A stretch of DNA of 64,000 nt, taken from the NCBI GenBank assembly GCA_017449065.1, contig JAFSKF010000040.1:62001-126000 (forward strand). The letters run 5' to 3'. Positions 52,490 to 60,745 of the stretch are shown here, in pieces. How positions within the stretch are numbered: position 1 is the stretch's first letter; the number at the start of each line of letters is the position of its first letter. The DNA comes from Bacteroidales bacterium (GTDB lineage Bacteria; Bacteroidota; Bacteroidia; Bacteroidales; UBA3663). The notes beneath the pieces were generated by a model. It ran no database searches. It saw only the letters and a list, made by a program, of their open reading frames with translations, and had not been told where the DNA came from. A program made the position numbers and the translations under genes.

Positions 52490-53158
52490 ATGGCAAAATT
52501 TGATAAATTTGAAGTGATGGCCAAAATCAAGGCCGCTCCTATGGTTCCTGTCTTCTACCACAAAGACATTGAAGTTTGTAAGAACGTGATTAAAGCTTGC
52601 TACGAGGGTGGCGTACGTGCTTTCGAGTTCACCAACCGTGGTGATTTCGCTCATGAGGTATTCGGTGAACTCAGCAAGTGGGTGGCTAAAGAATGCCCTG
52701 AGTTGGCTCTCGGTATCGGTTCTGTAGTGGATGCTCCTACTGCAGCCCTTTATTTGCAGTTGGGTGCTAACTTCGTGGTGGGACCATTGTTCAACCCGGA
52801 TGTTGCTGTTGTCTGCAACCGTCGTTGCGTGACTTACTGCCCAGGCTGTCTTACTCCATCAGAGATTGGCAAGGCACAGGAGGTAGGCTGCGATTTCACC
52901 AAGGTATTCCCAGGCGATGTGGTAGGTCCGAACCTCGTGAAGGGTCTGATGGCTCCAATGCCATGGTCGAAGATCATGGTGACCGGCGGTGTTGCTCCTG
53001 AAGCTGAGAATCTGAAGAAGTGGTTCGAGGCCGGTGTTTATTGTGTTGGTATGGGTTCGAAGCTCTTCCCGAAGGATAAGGTTGCTGCCGGCGACTGGGC
53101 TTATGTTACCAACAAGTGCAAGGAGTGCTTCGAGGCCATCGCTTCCTTCAAGAAGTAA
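52490..53158 (+). CDS. kdgA: KDPG/KHG aldolase
   Basis: A 222-residue class I aldolase that splits 2-keto-3-deoxy-6-phosphogluconate to pyruvate and glyceraldehyde 3-phosphate. The catalytic Glu lies in RAFEFTNRG (about 46), the phosphate region in [13 protein letters not shown], and the Schiff-base Lys in [13 protein letters not shown] (about 144). Full length. It follows kdgK by 18 bases. The products enter glycolysis, which fits with the GAPDH 3' fragment downstream only by coincidence. Confidence 0.95.
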   Translation: MAKFDKFEVMAKIKAAPMVPVFYHKDIEVCKNVIKACYEGGVRAFEFTNRGDFAHEVFGELSKWVAKECPELALGIGSVVDAPTAALYLQLGANFVVGPLFNPDVAVVCNRRCVTYCPGCLTPSEIGKAQEVGCDFTKVFPGDVVGPNLVKGLMAPMPWSKIMVTGGVAPEAENLKKWFEAGVYCVGMGSKLFPKDKVAAGDWAYVTNKCKECFEAIASFKK

Positions 53159-53173
53159 TACAGAAAAACAATC

Positions 53174-53210
53174 ATCACTTCATGGTTTCTTCCTGATTCC
53201 ATGAAGTGAT
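53174..53210 (+). other. Stem-loop in the kdgA-exuT gap
   Basis: ATCACTTCATGG (53174-53185) pairs perfectly with CCATGAAGTGAT (53199-53210). No T-run follows. The third such element in the hexuronate locus. Confidence 0.65.
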
Positions 53211-53239
53211 ATGCTTAAATTGCTAATCATATTTATTTC

Positions 53240-54817
53240 ATGTCAACACAACAAAAACTTATGTCAAATTGGCGCTGGTGGCTTTGCAGTCTGCTTTTCG
53301 TCGCTACCACCGTCAATTATCTGGATCGTCAGGTGCTTTCGCTGACTTACGAAGAGTTTATCAAGCCTGAGTTCCATTGGACAGATGCTGATTACGGAAA
53401 AATTACAGGTCTGTTCTCTATTTTCTATGCGATTGCCTGTCTGTTTGCCGGCAAGTTTGTCGATTGGATGGGCACCAAGAAAGGTTATCTGATTGCCATC
53501 GGTGTATGGAGTGGCGGTGCATGCTTGCACGCTCTTTGCGGTTGGGCAACCACCTTCTTTGTCGATGATATTGATTCAGTTGCCGCTCTTCGTGCTGTTG
53601 AGGCTGGAAGCCAGGCTGCTACAGCTATTGCAACAACTTCCGTTTGGCTCTTCCTCCTTTGCCGTGGTATTCTTGCTTTAGGCGAGGCCGGAAACTTCCC
53701 GGCTGCCATCAAGGTTACTGCTGAGTATTTCCCAAAGAAGGACCGTGCCTTTGCTACATCGCTCTTCAATGCCGGTGCTTCTGTCGGTGCTTTGGCAGCT
53801 CCTCTTTGCATTCCGCCTCTTGCTAAGAACTTCGGTTGGGAGATGGCGTTCATCATCATCGGTGCCTTGGGCTTTGTGTGGATGTTCTTCTGGCAGTTTA
53901 TGTACGATAAGCCTGAGGAATCCAAGCATGTGAACGAGGCCGAGTTGGAATATATTCATCAGGATGATGTGAATGAAGGCACAGAGAAGAAAGCATCTTC
54001 GAACGAGGCTGCCCCTGTCAAGATGTTGCCTTACGCTTGGATTTACTTCATTCTTGGTATCGTTGCCATTGTTGCTGCTATTCGTGGTGGCGATGCTCCT
54101 ATCAAGTCTCCTTGGCTGTATGTCGGTGTATTGTTGCTGAATGTGCCATTCTATCGCTACTACAAGTATCGTCAGACATGGTCGTTTGTTGTTGGTAAGT
54201 TCTTTACCGATGGCGTATGGTGGTTCTTCCTGTTCTGGGCTCCTTCCTATTTCCAGAACCAGTTCGGCTACAAGGCTTCCGATGGTATGGGCCAGGCTTT
54301 GATCTTCACGCTCTATGCAATTGTGACGATTATTTCTATCGGTGGCGGCTATCTGCCTAAGCTCTTCGTCGAGAAGAAAGGTATGGAGCCATACGCAGGC
54401 CGTATGTTGTCTATGTTGTTGTTCGCATTCTTCCCGATTGCAGCCTTGTTTGCACAGCCATTAGGTGCCTCTACAGCATGGTGGCCGGCCATCCTCATCG
54501 GTATTGCCGGAGCCGGACATCAGGCTTGGTCTGCCAACCTCTTCTCGACCATCGGCGATATGTTCCCGAAGTCTATGATCGCTACCATTACCGGTATCGG
54601 TGCTATGGCCGGAGGTATCGGTTCTATGCTGATTCAGATGGGTGCCGGTAACCTCTTCAAGTATGCAGAAGAGCAGGGCGCTGCCTTTACATTCTTGGGC
54701 TTTGATGGTAAGCCAGCTGGTTACTTCATTATGTTCTGCTTCTGCGGTATTGCTTATCTCACCGCATGGATTATCATGAAGTCGTTGGTTCCGAAGTATA
54801 AGAAGGTGGAGGTTTAA
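53240..54817 (+). CDS. exuT: Hexuronate transporter, MFS
   Basis: A 525-residue major facilitator of the anion:cation symporter group (ExuT/GudP). About 12 membrane segments are seen. The signature VNYLDRQVLSLTYEEF near residues 27-42 and the loop motif GKFVDWMGTKKGYL fit hexuronate porters. It has an enlarged central loop (about 235-270) with charged residues. As the last gene of the uxaC-kdgK-kdgA unit it is probably the galacturonate/glucuronate importer. A terminator follows. Confidence 0.93.
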   Translation: MSTQQKLMSNWRWWLCSLLFVATTVNYLDRQVLSLTYEEFIKPEFHWTDADYGKITGLFSIFYAIACLFAGKFVDWMGTKKGYLIAIGVWSGGACLHALCGWATTFFVDDIDSVAALRAVEAGSQAATAIATTSVWLFLLCRGILALGEAGNFPAAIKVTAEYFPKKDRAFATSLFNAGASVGALAAPLCIPPLAKNFGWEMAFIIIGALGFVWMFFWQFMYDKPEESKHVNEAELEYIHQDDVNEGTEKKASSNEAAPVKMLPYAWIYFILGIVAIVAAIRGGDAPIKSPWLYVGVLLLNVPFYRYYKYRQTWSFVVGKFFTDGVWWFFLFWAPSYFQNQFGYKASDGMGQALIFTLYAIVTIISIGGGYLPKLFVEKKGMEPYAGRMLSMLLFAFFPIAALFAQPLGASTAWWPAILIGIAGAGHQAWSANLFSTIGDMFPKSMIATITGIGAMAGGIGSMLIQMGAGNLFKYAEEQGAAFTFLGFDGKPAGYFIMFCFCGIAYLTAWIIMKSLVPKYKKVEV

Positions 54818-54841
54818 TTCTCCTTTGAATCATTGAATAAT

Positions 54842-54876
54842 AAAAGGGATGCACTTCAACGGTGCATCCTTTTTTA
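54842..54876 (+). terminator. Terminator of the hexuronate operon
   Basis: GGATGCAC (54847-54854) pairs with GTGCATCC (54862-54869), followed by a T-run. About 30 bases after the exuT stop. Confidence 0.85.
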
Positions 54877-54927
54877 TGCTCTAATCAACAGAATTTTATG
54901 AAGTTTCAGAAAGGGGAATAAACGCCG

Positions 54928-55119
54928 AAACTCCTCTGGGGAGATTTGAATTTGGCGCAAAGATAGGGAAAATATTTGAATCAGCTATCAATTCCTTACA
55001 TTTTAAATATCAGACCGAGGCAAAAAAAATGTTTTGCCATGCGGAGTGTCCAAAAGAATATGGGAAATAACTCTTTTCATGGGCTTATTTCTCATTTTTT
55101 GATCTCTCCAGAGGAGTTT
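54928..55119. repeat. 18-base inverted repeat pair flanking a promoter-like segment
   Basis: AAACTCCTCTGGGGAGAT (54928-54945) and ATCTCTCCAGAGGAGTTT (55102-55119) are inverted copies with one mismatch, 156 bases apart. The segment between contains TATCTTTG on the minus strand (54958-54965) and is AT-rich without a gene. It may be an invertible promoter or the ends of a short mobile element. Confidence 0.65.
54958..54965 (-). promoter_or_regulatory. -7-like box inside the inverted repeats
   Basis: Minus-strand TATCTTTG, pointing left, away from the GAPDH fragment and towards the terminator of exuT. No TTTG box at 19-21 bases. Confidence 0.4.
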
Positions 55120-55835
55120 TGAGGAATTATGCTGATATGTCACTTGGGTTTCAGTACATCAAGGCTAAGTTCACAGAGGGCCGTCATATTGTAGGCGATA
55201 CCAATCCACATCTTATCAACTTATATCAAGGCATTCAGGATGGAACTATTACGGAGTTCAATATGCGTGCTTATTTGGAGCATGAGAGCAGGTTGCTTGA
55301 ATCAGCTGCTTTGAACGGTTATGCTCCTATCGTAAGCGGTATCATGTCAACCATCCACGCTTATACAGGTGACCAGATGATTCTCGATGGTCCTCAGCGT
55401 AAGGGCGATCTCCGTCGTTCACGTGCAGGTGCTCAGAACATCGTTCCTAACTCAACTGGTGCTGCTAAGGCTACCGGTTTGGTTATTCCTGAGCTCAACG
55501 GCAAGTTGATCGGTTCTGCTCAGCGTGTTCCTACTCCAATCGGTTCTACCACTATCTTGGTTGCCGTTGTTAAGGGTAAGGACGTTACCAAAGAGGGTAT
55601 CAACGCTGCTATGAAGGCTGCCGGTACTGAGAGCTTTGGTTACACAGAGGATGAAATCGTTTCTTCTGACATCATCGGCATGAAGTTCGGTTCACTCTTC
55701 GATGCTACTCAGACTATGGTTTCTAAGATTGACGACGATACCTATCAGGTACAGGTTGTTTCTTGGTACGACAATGAGAACTCTTACACTTCTCAGATGG
55801 TTCGTACTATCAAGTACCTCGCAGAGTTGAAGTAA
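55119..55835 (+). pseudogene. gap: Chimeric gene: Dam-methylase-like fragment fused in frame to 3' half of GAPDH
   Basis: The open frame runs from TTG 55119 or ATG 55137 to 55835. From about 55329 on it is the C-terminal half of glyceraldehyde-3-phosphate dehydrogenase: [20 protein letters not shown] with the catalytic His, [26 protein letters not shown] and [16 protein letters not shown]. The NAD-binding N-terminus and the catalytic Cys (SCTTNC) are missing. The preceding ~50 residues read [17 protein letters not shown], which resembles the DxNxxLIxxY region of Dam/D12-class adenine methylases. It cannot be an active GAPDH. The GAPDH part uses highly expressed codons and keeps its terminator. 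An assembly join is also possible. Confidence 0.75.
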
Positions 55836-55876
55836 TACACTCTCCGATTGCTTGATTGAACAATCAATAATAATAA

Positions 55877-55909
55877 CCTCTCTGCTCTTCGAGTGGAGAG
55901 GCTTTTTTG
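55877..55909 (+). terminator. Terminator of the gap fragment
   Basis: CCTCTC (55877-55882) with an inner CTC/GAG pair and GAGAGG (55896-55901), followed by CTTTTTT. Confidence 0.85.
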
Positions 55910-55914
55910 CTATA

Positions 55915-56075
55915 AACGCCAAGTCAATGGGGTACAGAATAAAATCTCCCACACCCTGTGCGGATATGGGAGACTGCGGTTTCAACCGGGACGGTTCATT
56001 CTTCCCGGTATATCGGTTTCAGGCATAGGAATCAAGTTCAATCACGCAGGTCTTGAGCGTTACAGGCATCTTAAA
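55915..56075. other. Intergenic region with short hairpins
   Basis: Between two terminators lie TCTCCCA (about 55947)/TGGGAGA (about 55969) and CCGGG/CCCGG pairs near 55988-56010. I see no gene and no known RNA family. It may be a small RNA or a dispersed intergenic repeat. Confidence 0.3.
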
Positions 56076-56078
56076 AAG

Positions 56079-56112
56079 AAGAGACTGTAACTTTTGCAGG
56101 TTACAGCCTCTT
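56079..56112 (-). terminator. Terminator of the fprA transcript
   Basis: AAGAGACTGTAAC (56079-56091) pairs with GTTACAGCCTCTT (56100-56112), one wobble. A T-run follows on the minus strand. Confidence 0.8.
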
Positions 56113-56115
56113 TCT

Positions 56116-57276
56116 TTATTCTGCCAGGATGGCGTCTGCCAGCGCTTCAAGCTGAGGAAGGTTCTCTGGCGAAAGCGAGGATTTGATGGTTACCAACGGA
56201 TCGACAATCTTGACATTCTTCATCGGTTCGAGCAATGCTCGCATAGCACGGCCTGCAGATGGAGCCCAAGTTCCGTTTTCCACGATTCCGACCGTGCGAT
56301 TTTGATAGGCTTTCATCTGAAGTTTCCACAGGAAGAAGTGCATCGGAGGGAAGACATCACCGTCGTAAGAAGAACTGCAAACCACCATCTTGTTCATGCG
56401 GAAAGCATCTTCAATGACTTCAGCCATATCTTCGCGACTGAGATCGGCAATCACCACTTTCTTGGCACCTTTCTGCTGTAGGAGTTCTCCGAGTTTCTGC
56501 GCCGCTTTGGCAGTGTTTCCATGAATGGATGCATATGCGACCAAGACACCCTCGGTCTCTATGCCATAGCTGCTCCAGATCGAGTAGAGGCGGAGTGCTT
56601 CTGAAAGTTTCTCCCCGTCAAGAACAGGTCCATGCAATGGGCAAACTTGCGCAATATCGAGTGCAGAAAGCTTCTTCAGGATGGTAGAAACTGGAGTTCC
56701 ATATTTACCGCAAATATTGAAGTAGTAGCGACGGGCTTCACAAGCCCAATCGTCAGCATCGGCATCATAGACACCGAACTTTCCGAAAGCGTCAGCACTG
56801 AATACGGTTTTCTCTTCCGGGCAGTAGGTCATCAGCACCTCGGGCCAGTGGACCATCGGAGCCGTGAAGAACTGCAGGGTATGGTGTCCGAGTTCCAGTT
56901 TATCACCTTCCTTGACGACCTGTGTCGTTCCCATGTCGATGCCGGGATTGAACTGGGCCAGCATCTGGATTCCTTTCTGGGAGGCAACCAGTGTGGCTTC
57001 GGGGAACAGCTTGCGGAATGCAAGAAGACTGCCTGAGTGATCGGGTTCCATGTGCTGGATAACCAGATAATCCACTTGCCGCCCGTTCAGGGCTGTCTGT
57101 AGTTTCTCAATCCATTCGTCCGTCTTTCGGGCATCGACAGAGTCCATGACAACCACTTTGTCATCCAGTATCAGATAACTGTTATAGCACATGCCCTCGG
57201 GCGTAACATATTGGCTTTCGAACAAATCGAGTTGGGCATCGTCGCAACCGATGTATTTAATGTTTTCTGTAATCAT
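56116..57276 (-). CDS. fprA: FprA-type flavodiiron protein
   Basis: A 386-residue cytosolic A-type flavoprotein that reduces O2 to water or NO to N2O, protecting anaerobes. The N-terminal metallo-lactamase-like domain has the di-iron ligand motif HMEPDH (75-80; HxExDH) and further ligands in MVHWPEVLMTY and SADAFG. The C-terminal flavodoxin domain (about 245-386) has the FMN-loop YASIHGNTAKAAQ. The electron donor is not encoded nearby. The last gene of the nadE-TPR-xylE-fprA run. Confidence 0.93.
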   Translation of the reverse strand: MITENIKYIGCDDAQLDLFESQYVTPEGMCYNSYLILDDKVVVMDSVDARKTDEWIEKLQTALNGRQVDYLVIQHMEPDHSGSLLAFRKLFPEATLVASQKGIQMLAQFNPGIDMGTTQVVKEGDKLELGHHTLQFFTAPMVHWPEVLMTYCPEEKTVFSADAFGKFGVYDADADDWACEARRYYFNICGKYGTPVSTILKKLSALDIAQVCPLHGPVLDGEKLSEALRLYSIWSSYGIETEGVLVAYASIHGNTAKAAQKLGELLQQKGAKKVVIADLSREDMAEVIEDAFRMNKMVVCSSSYDGDVFPPMHFFLWKLQMKAYQNRTVGIVENGTWAPSAGRAMRALLEPMKNVKIVDPLVTIKSSLSPENLPQLEALADAILAE

Positions 57277-57310
57277 TGTGTTGAAATATAAGGATGAATA
57301 TAAGAATCGT

Positions 57311-58783
57311 TTATGCCTGCTGATTGCGCCAAAGTTTGGTCATATCTTCGAGTGTCTTGCCTTTGGTCTCAGGAACCATGCGCCAAACGAAGATGGCTGC
57401 AATCAGGCAGACAATGCCATAGAGACCATAGGTGAACCAGTGTCCGAAGTCGTCGCCCTCGGTGAGGTGCATATTGAACATCGGTACGAAGGTGGAAGAT
57501 ACGATAAAGTTGAAGATCCACTGGAATGCCACAGCGATGGCTACGGCACCACCTCGGATGGTGTTGGGGAAGATCTCGGCAATGAGCACCCAAGTGATGG
57601 GACCCCACGAGAACATGAACGAGGCAGCGTAAACCATAATGGAGGCAGCAGTAACGAACTCCAGACCTGCATGCCCGAAGGTGAAGGCAACACCCAAGGC
57701 ACCGATTGCCATACCGATAGAACCCCAGATGAGGAGCGGCTTGCGTCCCCACTTCTCGACGGTGAAGATGGCAACCAGGGTAAAGAGGATGTTAACGACA
57801 CCCATGAAGACGGTGATGACCATCGGATTCTCCATGCCCATATCTCCGAAGATGCGCGGAGCATAGTAGAGCACTGCATTGATGCCTACAGCCTGCTGGA
57901 ATACCGACAGCATGACACCCACGAAGATGCAGACAAAACCGTAGGTCATCAGTTTCTCGGTCTTCACAACCATCGTGTCCTTGATATCCTGTAAGATCTG
58001 CTTGGCCTTTACATTGCCGTTGATTTTCGACAAAATGCCCAAGGCCTTCTGATCCTGACCGACAGAGACCAGGTAACGCGGGGTTTCGGGCACGAAGCAG
58101 ATGAGCAGGGCAAAGAGACCGGCTGGCACTGCCTCCGAACCGAACATGTAGCGCCAACCGGTGGTTACTGTCCACTGGGCAGCAGGATTGATGGCTGCCA
58201 GACCTTTACCCATCTCCTCAACGAGCGGTTGGATATGTTCGCCCAAGATAAAGAAGTTGACAAAATAGACAACCAGCTGACCGAAGATGATGGCAAACTG
58301 GTTCCAGGAAACCAGCATACCACGGATATTTGACGGGGCTACCTCTCCAATATACATCGGGCAAATGGCTGACGCCAAGCCTACACCAATGCCACCGATA
58401 ATACGGTAGAAGTTGAACATCAGCAGGAGGGAGTAAGTAGGGGTACCGTATTCGAAAAACATGAATTCCGGATCCATGCTACCTAATGCAGAAATGAAAA
58501 ACAGTAAACCTGCGATGATGAGAGATTTCTTACGGCCCAAGTTGGTGGCTAAGAAACCGGAGATGGCAGAACCGATAATACAACCAATCAAGGCACTGGC
58601 GGAAGTGAATCCGTGCCAACCGTCGGTATATTCGAAATCTGCGGCATCCTTGAAAAATGCCTGTAAACCTTTCTCGGCACCGGAAATAACCGCAGTGTCG
58701 TAGCCAAACAGCAGTCCGCCAAGGACCGCTACCATGACGATGGAAATCAAATAGGCTCTGGAGCCATTTTCTGTAGAATTCAT
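57311..58783 (-). CDS. xylE: Sugar porter family MFS transporter, XylE-like
   Basis: A 490-residue inner-membrane sugar:H+ symporter with 12 membrane segments. Sugar-porter signatures are present: GGLLFGYDTAVISGAEKG near the N-terminus, NLGRKKSLI in loop 2-3, PMYIGEVAPSNIRG and the PETPRYLV loop after helix 6, and VPETKGKTLEDM at the C-terminus. It is closest in pattern to D-xylose or glucose/galactose importers of Bacteroidetes. No xylose isomerase or kinase is near. Specificity is inferred. Confidence 0.88.
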   Translation of the reverse strand: MNSTENGSRAYLISIVMVAVLGGLLFGYDTAVISGAEKGLQAFFKDAADFEYTDGWHGFTSASALIGCIIGSAISGFLATNLGRKKSLIIAGLLFFISALGSMDPEFMFFEYGTPTYSLLLMFNFYRIIGGIGVGLASAICPMYIGEVAPSNIRGMLVSWNQFAIIFGQLVVYFVNFFILGEHIQPLVEEMGKGLAAINPAAQWTVTTGWRYMFGSEAVPAGLFALLICFVPETPRYLVSVGQDQKALGILSKINGNVKAKQILQDIKDTMVVKTEKLMTYGFVCIFVGVMLSVFQQAVGINAVLYYAPRIFGDMGMENPMVITVFMGVVNILFTLVAIFTVEKWGRKPLLIWGSIGMAIGALGVAFTFGHAGLEFVTAASIMVYAASFMFSWGPITWVLIAEIFPNTIRGGAVAIAVAFQWIFNFIVSSTFVPMFNMHLTEGDDFGHWFTYGLYGIVCLIAAIFVWRMVPETKGKTLEDMTKLWRNQQA

Positions 58784-58811
58784 GTTGTGGATTGTTTATT
58801 AGTGAAAATAT

Positions 58812-60713
58812 TTACTTCTTTTTGAATTTGGCGATGAGTTGGGCAACAACGTCTGCATTCTTCTTGTACTCCTCGTTCTTGGTGTTCTGGTACATAGTGT
58901 TCCAGAGCTTGAAGGCTGTGTCAAGGTTGCGTAGGGCGTCACCGTAACGACGGATATTCGGATGGCTTTGCGCTTGTCCGCATTTGGTGTGAATCATCGC
59001 CAGATCCTGACAAAGCTGGGCATCGACTCGCATGTTGTTCAGGATGCCGAACTGACGTATTACTTTCTCGTAAGTGCCGCATTCTGCCAGTAATCCACCG
59101 GTGCGATGCTGTAAGTCGCCTAACTCAAGTGCGGCATTGATGGTGAAATGGATGACGCGTCCGTCCCGACCGTACGATTTAAAACAGTCCAGGGCCAGAT
59201 TCATATTGGCAGTCAGCACGACGTTTAGGTCATGCTGCTTGCCCTGCCTACGGTAGTGTCCGGCAAGCATGTGGTTGGTGACGGATAATGCCAATCGGTG
59301 CAAGAGCTGCTGCGGTGACATTTTTTCGCCGTCACGGGTCTGAAGTTGTCCCACCAGACGCATTTGTAGGATTTGCGCTTCGACCAACGCATCGTAACTC
59401 TCTTCAAAACGTTCCAGATGCTCGCACAATTCTCCCATCGACTGATAGTAGCTTGCCAGTTTGGCAACATCTTCGATGCTGTAACCCTCCGTGTCCGGTT
59501 CTGTCGGAACTTCCGATTTTGCGCCATCCAAATAGGCTTTGAGGAGGGCAACAGTCGATTCGGTGTAATTGGTGAACTGCTCCTGCAATTCCTTAGGGAA
59601 TGCATAATAGAGCTTGCTCATGTCGATGTGCTGAGCAACCATGTCTTCTGCAATGCGACCCCGTTCTTCCTCGGTGCGGGTAGTGTCTTGGGTCTGTGCT
59701 TTTTCGACCTTGATGATTGATTCGAACAAGAGACTGATGGCTTTAGGCTGCGCCATTTCCTGACAGATTTTCAGGCAGATCCAATACTGACGGATCTGTT
59801 CTGTCTGAATGGTGAGCGGATCGGCTTGCTGCAGGGGTGTCATCAGGTAGTTGAGTGCAGCAATAAATGTTTGCTGCGCTGTTTGTTCTTCCCGACGCAA
59901 GCGGGCGTTCTGGGCAATGCGGAGACGTCCGAGACCTAAAAGGACAGTAATGTCCTGACGACCTTGCTTGATAAGGTCTTCGACCAAAGCGGTCAATGTT
60001 TCAGCCACAGGTTTCTGTAATTCGGGTTGCCCGACGAAGTTCAGACAATCGTTGAGCAAAAGCATCAGCAACTTGGACGTGTTGACTTTCTCACCTTCAG
60101 TCCGGGGCATGTCATAAACCGCCTGCTTAACATAGTCAGGACCGTCCTTCAGGGCTTGTCCTACTGTGTTTACTGCAATGCGGAGCTGTTCCCCCTCTGC
60201 CTGACTGAGATATTCTGCAGCAGCAGCCACTTCCTCTCCGTCGAGCAAAAGGTGCATCACCTGCACGTCGCGTACAATATCTCCAGCTTCCCGTTTTTCG
60301 AGTAGGTAATAGCCTAAATCGGAAGCACAACTATGAAGGGATTTTTCGCCCCACAGACTATTCAGACGTGCACGAAGTACAGGCTTGAAATCGTAAAGTT
60401 TAGCAGTGCCCAAGTCGCGGATGTCCAAAAACTGGAAACCGAAAATACGGTTCCACTCTTCGAATACGTCAGCATCGAATCCGTCTTCAATGACTGCTTT
60501 CAGGTCTTCGCTCCGAAGACCGCCAATGGAGGCACAGATATAGCGCAGAGGTTCTGAAATCTGGTCTTCTCCTAACGCTTCGGTCGAAGCATCCAGAAAC
60601 TTTCGGAAAGTGGCAAAATCATCGTCAGTGATGGGCTGTGTGGCGGAAACAACCGCTTTAAGAGTTTCTATTTCATTGGCATCGACAGACGCCTTCAGAT
60701 TATCTAATGACAT
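58812..60713 (-). CDS. Large helical-repeat (TPR-like) cytosolic protein of unknown function
   Basis: A 633-residue protein without signal peptide or membrane segment, almost entirely helical by composition and heptad pattern, with TPR-like stretches (for example MGELCEHLERFEESYDALVE). It contains no catalytic motif I recognise. It probably serves as a protein-interaction scaffold. It is embedded between nadE (32 bases) and xylE (28 bases) on the same strand, so co-transcribed, but the neighbours give no coherent function. Confidence 0.7.
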   Translation of the reverse strand: MSLDNLKASVDANEIETLKAVVSATQPITDDDFATFRKFLDASTEALGEDQISEPLRYICASIGGLRSEDLKAVIEDGFDADVFEEWNRIFGFQFLDIRDLGTAKLYDFKPVLRARLNSLWGEKSLHSCASDLGYYLLEKREAGDIVRDVQVMHLLLDGEEVAAAAEYLSQAEGEQLRIAVNTVGQALKDGPDYVKQAVYDMPRTEGEKVNTSKLLMLLLNDCLNFVGQPELQKPVAETLTALVEDLIKQGRQDITVLLGLGRLRIAQNARLRREEQTAQQTFIAALNYLMTPLQQADPLTIQTEQIRQYWICLKICQEMAQPKAISLLFESIIKVEKAQTQDTTRTEEERGRIAEDMVAQHIDMSKLYYAFPKELQEQFTNYTESTVALLKAYLDGAKSEVPTEPDTEGYSIEDVAKLASYYQSMGELCEHLERFEESYDALVEAQILQMRLVGQLQTRDGEKMSPQQLLHRLALSVTNHMLAGHYRRQGKQHDLNVVLTANMNLALDCFKSYGRDGRVIHFTINAALELGDLQHRTGGLLAECGTYEKVIRQFGILNNMRVDAQLCQDLAMIHTKCGQAQSHPNIRRYGDALRNLDTAFKLWNTMYQNTKNEEYKKNADVVAQLIAKFKKK

Positions 60714-60745
60714 GTTATGTTTTTATCAGATTATCGGATGTAAAT

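Noticed and set aside
54928..55119. Inverted repeats as ends of an insertion sequence
   Set aside because: The enclosed 156 bases code for nothing and no target-site duplication is evident; an invertible segment or MITE fits better.
55893..56090. 65-codon frame after the gap terminator
   Set aside because: It starts inside the terminator and has no recognisable sequence features.
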